Shown here in pieces: positions 48,109-55,978 of a stretch of DNA of 64,000 bases. The DNA is from Arthrobacter alpinus (GTDB lineage Bacteria; Actinomycetota; Actinomycetes; Actinomycetales; Micrococcaceae), in assembly GCF_900105965.1 (NCBI RefSeq), contig NZ_FNTV01000001.1:3410001-3474000 (forward strand), in the 5' to 3' direction. Every line of letters begins with the position of its first letter. Position 1 is the first letter of the stretch. A program made the translations under genes and the position numbers. The notes under the pieces are model-generated. The model saw only the letters and a program-made list of their open reading frames with translations, was not told the origin of the DNA and did not search any database.

Positions 48109-49549
48109 CGTGGCCGTAGTGGGTTCCGGCCCCAACGGACTGGCGGCAGCCGTCACGATGGCCCGCGCGGGGCTTTCGGTGCAAATTTTTGAGGCCGCCG
48201 ACTCAGTTGGCGGAGGCACCCGGACCAAGGAATTGACGCTACCGGGATTCCATCACGACGTGTGCGCCGCCGTGCACCCCATGGCGCTTGCATCGCCTTT
48301 TTTCAATGCCTTTGAACTCAGCCGCCGGATTGAGTTGATTGTTCCGGAAGTTTCCTACGGTCACCCGCTCGACGGCGGCCGGGCCGGGATTGCCTACCGC
48401 AGCCTGGAACGCACCGTTGATGCGCTCGGTGTTGACGGACGAGCCTGGCGAACCCTCATGACACCACTGCTCAATCGTTTGGAGGGCGTCATTGATTTCA
48501 CGCAGGGAAGCCTCTTGCGGCTCCCCGCGGACCCACTCGCAGCGATCCAGTATGGCGCGCGCACGCTCTTGCAGGGCACTCCGGCCTGGAACCTAGGCTT
48601 CAGGGAAGGCACGGCACCGGCCATGTTGACGGGCGTTGGTGCGCACGCCATTGGGCGGCTTCCTGCACTGTCCACCGCGGGGGCGGGCTTGCTTCTGGGA
48701 GTTCTGGCACATGCCGGCGGATGGCCCGTGCCACGGGGAGGTTCGCAGGCTATTGCCCAGTCCATGGCTGAGGACCTGCAGGCTCATGGCGGCCGGATTG
48801 AGCTGGCGCACCGCGTGGACAGTCTTTCCGAACTCAAATCAGCAACGGGCGCCAAGGCAGTCATCTTCAACACCACGCCGCGAGCCCTGGTGGCAATGGC
48901 AGGCAAAGAGCTGCCCGCCAACTATGTACGCAAACTGGATTCTTTCAAGTACGGGGCAGGGGTGTGCAAGGTTGATTTTGCTCTTTCCGGTCCCGTTCCG
49001 TGGACGGCCTCGGAACTTCGCAAGGCCCCGACACTTCACCTTGGCGGGACCCGGGCATCCATTGCATCCGCCGAGAATCAAGTCTTGGCCGGAAGGCATC
49101 CTGAGAACCCCTACGTGCTGGCCGTGCAGGCGGGGGTGGTTGATGACAGCCGCGCACCGGAGGGGCACCAAACATTCTGGGCCTACACCCATGTACCTGC
49201 AGGGTCCACCCGCGACTGCACGGACGCCATCATTCGAGCCGTGGAAAGGCAGGCCCCAGGCTTCAGGGACCTGATCCTCGCCACCCATACGCAAACCGCA
49301 CAGGACGTAGGCCGCTACAACCCGAACTACATCGACGGCGACATCAGCTCCGGGGCCGTCACCATGATGCAGCTGTTGAAACGTCCCGTGATTTCCCCTG
49401 ATCCGTGGCGAACCCCGGTGCCCGGGGTGTACCTCGGCTCTGCGTCAACAACACCAGGGCCCTCGGTGCACGGGATGGGTGGCTGGCTGGCGGCCCGATC
49501 GGCACTGAAGAACACCTTCGGCCTTCCGGCGCCGGCGTTGGGGCTGTAG
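48101..49549 (+). CDS. FAD-dependent oxidoreductase, phytoene-desaturase-like
   Basis: A 482-residue flavoprotein. The N-terminal dinucleotide motif is VAVVGSGPNGLAAAVTMARA, followed by FEAADSVGGGTRTKELTLPG, the substrate/FAD motif of the CrtI-like family. The C-terminus reads GVYLGSASTTPGPSVHGMGG, the usual closing FAD site. No carotenoid genes are adjacent, so the substrate is open. The frame continues 55 codons upstream, but ATG 48101 overlaps the previous stop and is the natural coupled start. Confidence 0.87.
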   Translation: MVDVAVVGSGPNGLAAAVTMARAGLSVQIFEAADSVGGGTRTKELTLPGFHHDVCAAVHPMALASPFFNAFELSRRIELIVPEVSYGHPLDGGRAGIAYRSLERTVDALGVDGRAWRTLMTPLLNRLEGVIDFTQGSLLRLPADPLAAIQYGARTLLQGTPAWNLGFREGTAPAMLTGVGAHAIGRLPALSTAGAGLLLGVLAHAGGWPVPRGGSQAIAQSMAEDLQAHGGRIELAHRVDSLSELKSATGAKAVIFNTTPRALVAMAGKELPANYVRKLDSFKYGAGVCKVDFALSGPVPWTASELRKAPTLHLGGTRASIASAENQVLAGRHPENPYVLAVQAGVVDDSRAPEGHQTFWAYTHVPAGSTRDCTDAIIRAVERQAPGFRDLILATHTQTAQDVGRYNPNYIDGDISSGAVTMMQLLKRPVISPDPWRTPVPGVYLGSASTTPGPSVHGMGGWLAARSALKNTFGLPAPALGL

Positions 49550-49589
49550 CCAAAATGATTCGAGAGTTTGGGCCCACAGCTCCGAGGGG

Positions 49590-49625
49590 CCCCAATTCAA
49601 GGCGCGTCAGCGGCTTGAATTGGGG
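49590..49625. terminator. Bidirectional hairpin between convergent genes
   Basis: A perfect 12-base stem (CCCCAATTCAAG / CTTGAATTGGGG) with a 12-base loop between the oxidoreductase (plus) and META lipoprotein (minus). No T-run follows on either side. Confidence 0.65.
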
Positions 49626-49637
49626 AGGAGCTGGGGG

Positions 49638-50027
49638 CTAGTTGCGCCGGTCCAGGGTGCCGATGACGGCGCCACTGGCGTCCGTCAGGGTCAGTACATC
49701 ACCCTCGAGGGTGGCGCCTGCCGTCTTGGAGAGCCAGGTGTCGATGTCTTCGCACGCCTTTGTGGTGCTGCCAAATTGCGAGAAACTGAGCTTGCCCTGA
49801 GCCAGGAACCACTGACCGGTCAGACGGTTGCAACCGTCGCTGCCGGTAATGAATCCTGCCTGATCGAAACTCGGGTCATGTTCGGCGGCCAGTGACATCT
49901 CCAGGTACGGCAACTTGTCAGTGTTGTAGCCGTCACCCCAAGTGCCAACGGGGCCGGTTGTGGCACCGCAGGAAGAGATGGTCAAGGCAAGAAGCAAGCT
50001 GCCGGCAAAGGCTGCAAGGCGTTTCAT
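49638..50027 (-). CDS. META-domain (HslJ-like) lipoprotein
   Basis: A 129-residue secreted lipoprotein. A lipobox-type end of signal peptide is visible (LLLALTISSC, Cys20), followed by GPVGTWGDGY and the META-domain core GSDGCNRLTGQWFLAQGKLS. META domains occur in HslJ-type stress proteins; the function here is unknown. It is transcribed alone, convergent with the oxidoreductase and downstream of the ABC genes. Confidence 0.82.
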   Translation of the reverse strand: MKRLAAFAGSLLLALTISSCGATTGPVGTWGDGYNTDKLPYLEMSLAAEHDPSFDQAGFITGSDGCNRLTGQWFLAQGKLSFSQFGSTTKACEDIDTWLSKTAGATLEGDVLTLTDASGAVIGTLDRRN

Positions 50028-50118
50028 GATGAGGGTGGCTCCGATCGCGCTGGTCTAAACGTCCATTTCCTTTATGCTATTGCATCCTTCGACATTCTCT
50101 GCCTTCCCCGTGCGTCCC

Positions 50119-50823
50119 TTAGCGGAAGCCAAGGCTTGGTAACGCAGCCACGGGAGCTGCCAAAACGCCGTCGCGCATGGAGGCCATGGCATCGGTGAGC
50201 GGGACGAACTCGGTGTCGTGGGTGACCATGACTGTTGCTACGTTGAATTCGTCGCAGACCTCCCGCAGCAACCGCACAATGGACTCGCTGCGCTCATGGT
50301 CCAGGGCAGCGGTGGGCTCATCAACTAGCAGGACCTTCGGTTGCGCCATGAGAGCGCGAGCAATGTTGACGCGTTGGCGCTGGCCCCCGGAGAGCTGATG
50401 CGGACGTTTTCCGGAGGAGCCGCCCAGCCCCACCAGCTCCAGCAACTCCGCGGCTCGTGTTCCCGCTGCGCGCAGCGAGCCTCCGCGCAGGTGGCTGGTC
50501 ATGATGAGCTGCTCAGCGGCCGTCAGGGACGCCAACAAGTTCGGCTGCTGGAAGATGATGCCGATCTTGTTGCGGCGCAGGGCGGCCAGCTCCTTCTCGC
50601 TCAGCGCGGTGGTGTCGACGCCGTCGATCATCACCAGCCCCGAGGTGGGTTTGATGAGAGTGGCGGCCACGGCCAGCAGGCTGGACTTTCCCGATCCGGA
50701 GGGACCTACCAGGGAGATAAATTGGCCGGGCTGAACAGCGAGGTTGACCGAGTCCAGGGCCGTCATGATCCCTTCGCCGTCGGGGTAGTTCAGTGTCACG
50801 TTGATGAGGTTCAAGGCTGTCAT
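50119..50823 (-). CDS. ABC transporter ATP-binding protein (MacB/LolD type)
   Basis: A 234-residue nucleotide-binding subunit. Walker A is GPSGSGKSS (about 40–48), the Q-loop is IIFQQPNLLASLT, the signature is LSGGQRQRVNIARAL, and Walker B is VLLVDEPTAALDHERS. It pairs with the FtsX-like permease encoded 16 bases upstream. Such mechanotransmission pairs export peptides or lipoproteins, or give peptide-antibiotic resistance. A two-component system is divergent next door, a common arrangement for antibiotic- or envelope-stress-sensing exporters. Confidence 0.92.
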   Translation of the reverse strand: MTALNLINVTLNYPDGEGIMTALDSVNLAVQPGQFISLVGPSGSGKSSLLAVAATLIKPTSGLVMIDGVDTTALSEKELAALRRNKIGIIFQQPNLLASLTAAEQLIMTSHLRGGSLRAAGTRAAELLELVGLGGSSGKRPHQLSGGQRQRVNIARALMAQPKVLLVDEPTAALDHERSESIVRLLREVCDEFNVATVMVTHDTEFVPLTDAMASMRDGVLAAPVAALPSLGFR

Positions 50824-50839
50824 GGGATTTCCTTACTAG

Positions 50840-51988
50840 TTAGTTGCCGCCGAGGGCAATCATGGCGTCGACTCGGGTGACCTTGCGAACAGCAATCGCC
50901 GCGCCAGCCAGTCCGAGAACTACGATTCCGATCACGGGCGCCAGAGTTGTTGCAGGCGTCAGGAGGAAGGGGGCTGCCTGTCCGGCAAGAAGCCCGCCAG
51001 CCACGCCCACCAGCCCGCCAAGTCCTGCGCCGGCGATCAGGACCAGAGCTGCTTGGGTTAGGGCGTCACGCAGGAGATATCCGCCGGAAGCGCCCATGGC
51101 TTTGAGTACTGCGATGTCGCGGGTGCGTTGCACGGTCCAGACCGTCAGGAATGCGACGATCACCAGAGCTGAAATTCCGTACAAGAACGCCTGCATCATC
51201 AGTAGCGAACCATTCTCACTCTTGTAACCGCCCAGCCCTTGGAAAGATCCACTGCGGGTTGCGCTGACCGTTCCGGCGGCTGCGTTGGCGGCGTCCGTGT
51301 CGACGTTGGCGCCCGGCTGGAAGGTCACGGCCAGAACCGTGGCCAGTTGCGAGGGATCGCTGAGGTGGGCGATCTTGGTCCAGCCGCCCAGTGTGGTCCA
51401 GACAACTGAGCTGTGTGAATACCACTGGTCCGGCACTATCCCGGCAACAGTGAACTCGATTCCGGCGATGGTTACGGCATCTCCACTGGCCAAGGTGAGT
51501 TCTTTCGCGATGCCTTCACCGATCACCACTGTTGTATCGCTAACGTCCGACGGCGCGATCCCGTCTGCCGTTTCCGGCCCGCCTGGGCCTGAGTTGCCAG
51601 GGATGGCCTTGCCCACACCAAACACGGCCACATTGGCAATGCCTTTGCTGTCTCCGGCGCCCTGGAAGCGGCTTTGGCTGATGCCTAGGGGAACCGCAGA
51701 TTGCACGCCTGGGCGGCCCGACCACGAGTCGAGCTGTTCCTGTGTCACCTGACTCTCCGTATAGGACGCCTTGGCATCGTTGCCCGCCGGCGCCCCAAAA
51801 ACCACCTGGCTGACCTTGTCACCCGCTTTACCACCACCTAGCTGCTCAATGGCTGACGTTGACTGGTTGCCCAGACCCGCGGTCAAGCCGGAGAGCAGCA
51901 CCAACAGCAGGGAAATCAGGGCCACAACAGTGCCCATGAGGGCAAACCGCCCTTTGGCAAAACGGATGTCTCGGATCGCGAGGAACAT
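50840..51988 (-). CDS. ABC transporter permease (FtsX-like/MacB)
   Basis: A 382-residue membrane protein with one N-terminal span (FALMGTVVALISLLLVLLSG), a large extracytoplasmic domain (about 40–255) and three C-terminal spans (ISALVIVAFLTVWTVQRTRD, then VLIAGAGLGGLVGVAGGLLA and further). This is the four-span FtsX/MacB layout. The loop is rich in Gly/Ser/Thr and lacks cysteines. It is the first gene of the ABC unit, starting at 51988, divergent from the histidine kinase across a 184-base regulatory gap. Confidence 0.88.
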   Translation of the reverse strand: MFLAIRDIRFAKGRFALMGTVVALISLLLVLLSGLTAGLGNQSTSAIEQLGGGKAGDKVSQVVFGAPAGNDAKASYTESQVTQEQLDSWSGRPGVQSAVPLGISQSRFQGAGDSKGIANVAVFGVGKAIPGNSGPGGPETADGIAPSDVSDTTVVIGEGIAKELTLASGDAVTIAGIEFTVAGIVPDQWYSHSSVVWTTLGGWTKIAHLSDPSQLATVLAVTFQPGANVDTDAANAAAGTVSATRSGSFQGLGGYKSENGSLLMMQAFLYGISALVIVAFLTVWTVQRTRDIAVLKAMGASGGYLLRDALTQAALVLIAGAGLGGLVGVAGGLLAGQAAPFLLTPATTLAPVIGIVVLGLAGAAIAVRKVTRVDAMIALGGN

Positions 51989-52021
51989 GGAGAACTTCTT
52001 TCATGATGCAGAGATTTTTCT

Positions 52022-52123
52022 TGGTACTTCCACTCTCTCGTTCAAGCGTTCCCGAGCCATCGCGGGGATGGTTGATCCTGGTACTTCCACACGGTTGATA
52101 GTGCAATCAACCATTTGGTTGAT
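52022..52123. promoter_or_regulatory. Repeated operator-like motifs between the ABC exporter and two-component genes
   Basis: GGTTGAT occurs at 52070–52076, 52093–52099 and 52117–52123 (23 and 24 bases apart), with its reverse complement ATCAACC at 52106–52112 forming a hairpin-like inverted repeat. A 12-base direct repeat TGGTACTTCCAC occurs at 52022–52033 and 52079–52090. The gap serves both the exporter (minus) and the kinase (plus), so these are candidate response-regulator sites. Binding is inferred only. Confidence 0.45.
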
Positions 52124-52172
52124 TCGCCATCCACAGCTGGGTTCCGGAGGGGGCGGGGCCTAAGCTGGTGGC

Positions 52173-53465
52173 ATGTCTGCTGTCGAAGCCTCTCCCGTCA
52201 CCAGTGGCTCGATCCTGCGCTTCCTGCGCGTTGCGCTTCACGTGGGCTTTGCGGTCTTGTTGGGCGTGGGCGTCATCCGCCTGCTCATCACCACGGGGGA
52301 GCAACACGGACGCCTTTTCTTCCTGGCACTCGCCGTCCTTTTGGCCGTAACGTATCTGGCGGGAACCGTCGCGGAGAAACGGTTTTCTTCGGGTTCTCTG
52401 CAAGTAAATCCACGACGTTTCGCTGTGGGCTGGTTGGCCGTGATCACCATCCTGTGGGCCGTTCTGATGGTCGGGTCGGTGGATTTCTCGTGGCTCGTTT
52501 TCCCTTTGTTCTTCTTGCATCTGCACCTCTTGCCACGCTGGGCGGGGCTGGGCACCACCATCTTGATGACAGTGGCCGTGATTGTGGCGCAGTGGATCTC
52601 TGCCGGAACGAGCCTGCCGCAGCTACCCGTCATAGTGGGGCCGCTGTTCGGGGCCGCTTTCGCCGTGGCAACCTCAAAGGCGTATCGGCTCCTGTATGAG
52701 GAGGGTGAATACCAGCGGCTTGCTGCGCAAGAACTCCGGCGTACCCGTACCGAGCTCTCTGCCTCCCAGCACGAGGCTGGCGTACTTGCCGAGCGGGCCC
52801 GGCTGGCTCGCGAGATTCATGACACCTTGGCCCAGGGCTTTTCCTCGATCATCCTGGTCTCCCGTGCGGCCCGGCGCAGCTTGGCGTCCGGCGATCTGGA
52901 GTCAACCGAAGGGAGCCTGGCCATGGTGGAGGCCACCGCGTCGGAGAATCTGGCCGAGGCCCGCAACTTTGTGCGTGGGCTTTCCTCCCCGGAGCTTGCT
53001 GAATCCTCTTTGGTGGAGAGTTTGTCGCGGCTCTGCAGTAAGACGCAGCGAGAAGCAGCGGCCAGGAGCGGGAACTTGAAGTGTAGTTTCCGGCTCGACG
53101 GTGAGCCCATTGAACTTCCGCAGCCCTACCAGGTGACCCTGCTGCGGGCTGCCCAGGCGAGTTTGGCGAATGTCTGGCTGCACGCCAAAGCCCGGTCCGC
53201 CGTCGTCAGTCTGGCTTTTCAGGGCAGCGAGGTGACCCTGGACGTGTACGACGACGGACGTGGCTTTGAGCCGGAAAAACTCGCCGACACCGTAGCAGGG
53301 AGAGCGGATGGGAGCGGCTTTGGGCTCCGCTCGCTGCGCGAACGGGTGGTTGCCCAGGGCGGCACCTTCACCGTGGAATCGGCTCCGGGAAATGGCACCG
53401 TTGTGGCCGTCCGACTGCCGTTGAGGCAGGGAACGAGTGCGATGCAGGGGGGGAAAGATGCATGA
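52173..53465 (+). CDS. Sensor histidine kinase, NarL-partner (HisKA_3) type
   Basis: A 430-residue membrane kinase. Five to six spans occupy residues 17–165 with only short loops, so it probably senses within the membrane or through a partner. A coiled-coil segment (178–205) leads to the dimerisation domain LAREIHDTLAQGFSSIILVS (His216). The HATPase_c domain ends with the G-box GSGFGLRSLRERV. The G7 run at 53447–53453 near the 3' end doubles as ribosome-binding sequence for the response regulator, whose start overlaps by eight bases. Confidence 0.9.
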   Translation: MSAVEASPVTSGSILRFLRVALHVGFAVLLGVGVIRLLITTGEQHGRLFFLALAVLLAVTYLAGTVAEKRFSSGSLQVNPRRFAVGWLAVITILWAVLMVGSVDFSWLVFPLFFLHLHLLPRWAGLGTTILMTVAVIVAQWISAGTSLPQLPVIVGPLFGAAFAVATSKAYRLLYEEGEYQRLAAQELRRTRTELSASQHEAGVLAERARLAREIHDTLAQGFSSIILVSRAARRSLASGDLESTEGSLAMVEATASENLAEARNFVRGLSSPELAESSLVESLSRLCSKTQREAAARSGNLKCSFRLDGEPIELPQPYQVTLLRAAQASLANVWLHAKARSAVVSLAFQGSEVTLDVYDDGRGFEPEKLADTVAGRADGSGFGLRSLRERVVAQGGTFTVESAPGNGTVVAVRLPLRQGTSAMQGGKDA

Positions 53466-54108
53466 GATTCGGATTTTGCTGGTGGATGACCACCCCGTGG
53501 TGCGGGCGGGGCTGAGGGCCATGTTGTCCGAGTTTGAGGGGTTCACGGTAGTTGCCGAGGCGACCGAAGGTGGAGCTGCCATTAGGGAGATTCAACGTGG
53601 TCAGGCTCTGGGTACAGCGATCGACATGGTGCTGATGGACCTGCAAATGGGGGAAGGAATGGACGGTGTCAGCGCCACCAGGGCCATCAAGGCGATGGCC
53701 GACGCACCGCCGGTCCTGATTCTGACCACCTATGACACCGATGCCGACATTTTGGCGGCCGTGGAGGCAGGGGCCAGCGGATACATGCTCAAGGATGCGC
53801 CACCGGAACAAATTCGCGCCGCGGTGCAGCAGGCCGCTGCCGGGCAAACGGCCTTGGCGCCCGAGGTCGCCGCGCGCCTCATGGGCAGGATTCGCAACCC
53901 TGCGCCTGTCTTGTCCGCGCGGGAGGTGGAATTGGCTCAGCTGCTGGCCACGGGGATGAGCAACAAGGCGATCGCGAAGGACCTTTTCATCTCCGAGGCA
54001 ACCGTAAAAACCCACCTGGTTCACATCTACGACAAGTTGGGTGTGGACAACCGGACCGCGGCGATTTCCGTGGCTCGCGCCAGACGGATCATTCGAGAGG
54101 CCGGTTGA
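53458..54108 (+). CDS. NarL/LuxR-family response regulator
   Basis: A 216-residue regulator. The receiver domain carries LLVDDHPVVRAGLRAML and the phospho-acceptor Asp61 in VLMDLQM, then LTTYDTDADILAAV. The C-terminal LuxR helix-turn-helix reads LSAREVELAQLLATGMSNKA followed by IAKDLFISEATVKTHLVHIY. ATG 53458 overlaps the kinase stop, so the two are coupled. It probably controls the divergent ABC exporter and its own operon. Confidence 0.93.
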   Translation: MHEIRILLVDDHPVVRAGLRAMLSEFEGFTVVAEATEGGAAIREIQRGQALGTAIDMVLMDLQMGEGMDGVSATRAIKAMADAPPVLILTTYDTDADILAAVEAGASGYMLKDAPPEQIRAAVQQAAAGQTALAPEVAARLMGRIRNPAPVLSAREVELAQLLATGMSNKAIAKDLFISEATVKTHLVHIYDKLGVDNRTAAISVARARRIIREAG

Positions 54109-54345
54109 GGGTGACGTGGTGCCGGTCAAGGCCACAGAACGTACTGGCCAAGTGATTGCTTGCGTCATGTGGACTCCAACAGAACGCCGACATATTCGAT
54201 GGGATTTGCATAACAAATGTGTGAATACGTTCGCCTGATTGTTTGATTCGGGAATGTTGATTTCTTTTGGAAATTAACCCGCAAGTCAACCGGAACCGGC
54301 GTAGGCTCACCTATACCGCGTGCGAGGGAGCAGGAGGACTACCTA

Positions 54346-55743
54346 GTGACGTTTTCGATAGGCAAATCACGGCCGTACCAGCTGAGCATGGCCGCCGTCT
54401 GTACCTTGCTAGCCTCCGGCGGATTCGTAGCGGCCGGGTATGTCGACACGTCCGCCGCAGATGCTGCAGCTGCACGCGCTGCTCAAGAATCCATTTACAC
54501 GGCCAGCAGCCCCGGCACCATGGAGCCGGCTGGATTTGATGCCTTGGCGGGTCAAGATTTTGGGGTGAAGATTTCCTTCGCCAACACGCTAGTCCTATCC
54601 AAAAAGTCCGCGGCCAAAGAGCTCTTTGACCTTACCGATCCCAATGGGAACACCTCGCAGCTGGCTCGCTCGGTCGACGCCATGCGTGGTGACATTCCAG
54701 AAATCTCAGCTGAGTTGATTTCACAAGTACGCAAAGACATTTTGATAGCTGCCTATCAGGGCCTTGGCCACCGCTACGTTTGGGGTGGCACCAGCTTTGA
54801 AAACGGTTGGGACTGTTCGGGGTTTGTGCAATGGGCCTACCGTCAGGCGGGGGTGGGTCTGCCTCGAACTGAACAGTGGCTGCCCATGGTGGAAACGAAA
54901 AACCCGCAGCCTGGCGACATCGTGGTGCAAAACCCGGACGGGCCCAATCACTGGTCGCATATTGGCATTTACATTGGCAAAGGCAAGATGATCAGCGCCC
55001 TGAACCCCTCCGTCGGCACTATTCTTCATGCACCGGCGGACGTGAGTAGTTCATCCACGTACTTCACCATGCCGGCCTTCGCCACGGCGGATGAGTTGGC
55101 CCGGGCAAAGGCCTCCGCCTCGGCGACCGCCACGCCAACAACAGGGCCGACCGCCACGGCTGAACCCAGCCACGCTCCCTCGGCCAGTCCGGGATCAACC
55201 TCGCCAGGAACCACCCCGCCAACTACCAAACCGGCAACCACGAGCCCGGCAACGACGGCGCCGGGTACAACCAACCCGGCAACGACGGCGCCAGGTACAA
55301 CCAACCCGGCAACGACGGCGCCAGGTACAACGAACCCCGCTACGACCAGCCCGGCAACTACAAACCCGGCGACGACGGCGCCAAGTACGACTAACCCCGC
55401 CACAATCAGCCCTTCCACTTCGGAGCCGGATACGGCGGAACCGAGCACTGCACCCCCTGTTGCTACCGAACCAGCCACAACCGAGCCTGTCAGGACGGCT
55501 TCCGAAACCACAGCATCGGCTACTGACGACCCGGGCGTGAATTCTGTAGTGCCCAGTCAAAGCGCCACAGTTGCGCCCCCTTCATCGGCAAGCGCAAGTG
55601 AAAGTCAATTGGGCGTGAATTCTGTAGTGCCCAGTCAAATCGCCACAGTTGCGCCCCCTTCATCGGCAAGCGCAAGTGAAAGTCAATTGGGCGTGAAGGC
55701 CACGGAGTCGGCTCGCTCAGAAAGTGCTGTGCCCTCGCCATAA
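54346..55743 (+). CDS. Secreted NlpC/P60 cell-wall hydrolase with Pro/Thr-rich repeat tail
   Basis: A 465-residue protein. A signal-type hydrophobic segment is at 13–31. The NlpC/P60 domain (about 128–235) has the catalytic Cys157 in WDCSGFVQWAY and His205 in HWSHIGIYIG, as expected of a D,L-endopeptidase that cuts peptidoglycan stems. From about residue 255 the protein is almost only Pro, Thr, Ala and Ser. It has repeated TTAPGTTNPA units and then two 26-residue copies of VNSVVPSQ(S/I)ATVAPPSSAS-type sequence. The start is GTG 54346 with AGGAGG at 54332–54337. No coiled-coil or sorting signal is visible; the tail may tether or span the cell wall. Confidence 0.88.
   Translation: MTFSIGKSRPYQLSMAAVCTLLASGGFVAAGYVDTSAADAAAARAAQESIYTASSPGTMEPAGFDALAGQDFGVKISFANTLVLSKKSAAKELFDLTDPNGNTSQLARSVDAMRGDIPEISAELISQVRKDILIAAYQGLGHRYVWGGTSFENGWDCSGFVQWAYRQAGVGLPRTEQWLPMVETKNPQPGDIVVQNPDGPNHWSHIGIYIGKGKMISALNPSVGTILHAPADVSSSSTYFTMPAFATADELARAKASASATATPTTGPTATAEPSHAPSASPGSTSPGTTPPTTKPATTSPATTAPGTTNPATTAPGTTNPATTAPGTTNPATTSPATTNPATTAPSTTNPATISPSTSEPDTAEPSTAPPVATEPATTEPVRTASETTASATDDPGVNSVVPSQSATVAPPSSASASESQLGVNSVVPSQIATVAPPSSASASESQLGVKATESARSESAVPSP
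55227..55400 (+). repeat. Pro/Thr-coding imperfect repeats in the NlpC/P60 gene
   Basis: Units of 30 bases built around GCGCC(G/A)GGTACAACCAACCC(G)GCAACGACG recur in tandem and encode TTAPGTTNPA and variants. The repeats are in frame, so copy number can change without frameshift. Confidence 0.8.
55533..55698 (+). repeat. 78-base tandem duplication in the NlpC/P60 gene
   Basis: Two near-identical 78-base units start at 55533 and 55611, with the first bases of a third at 55689. They encode 26-residue units beginning GVNSVVPSQ. The two differ at only one or two bases, so the duplication is recent. Confidence 0.9.
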
Positions 55744-55755
55744 TTCGTTGAGAAC

Positions 55756-55807
55756 CACAAGAAGCCCTGCCAGCCGTCAATCTTGACGCTTGGCAGGGCT
55801 TCTTGTG
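55756..55807. terminator. Strong terminator after the NlpC/P60 gene
   Basis: A perfect 17-base stem (55756–55772 with 55791–55807), whose loop contains a second stem (GTCAA/TTGAC), followed by TTTCTG. It lies 12 bases after the stop codon. Confidence 0.9.
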
Positions 55808-55864
55808 TTTCTGCAGATTTTTGGACAGTTACCGTCTACTGATGCTCGTCACAAACGTATGGCA

Positions 55865-55919
55865 TGGATCACTTTTGGTCATTTGCTTGACCTGGATCAC
55901 ATGATTAAGTGATTCTTAA
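55865..55919. promoter_or_regulatory. Operator-like motifs upstream of the GH31 gene
   Basis: TGGATCAC occurs at 55865–55872 and 55893–55900, bracketing the inverted pair GGTCA (55877–55881) and TGACC (55888–55892). TTAAG-TGATT-CTTAA at 55905–55919 is a second small inverted repeat. The region is notably AT-richer than its surroundings and is the likely promoter of the glycosidase gene. No factor can be named. Confidence 0.4.
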
Positions 55920-55978
55920 TGCGTGTTTCATCATGCATTCAGTCATTAACTATCGTAAATAGGCGAAAGCGAGCCAGA

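Noticed and set aside
55227..55700. Regular short repeats that might be taken for a CRISPR array
   Set aside because: The repeats are in frame with, and code for, the Pro/Thr tail of the NlpC/P60 protein. There are no unique spacers and no cas genes.
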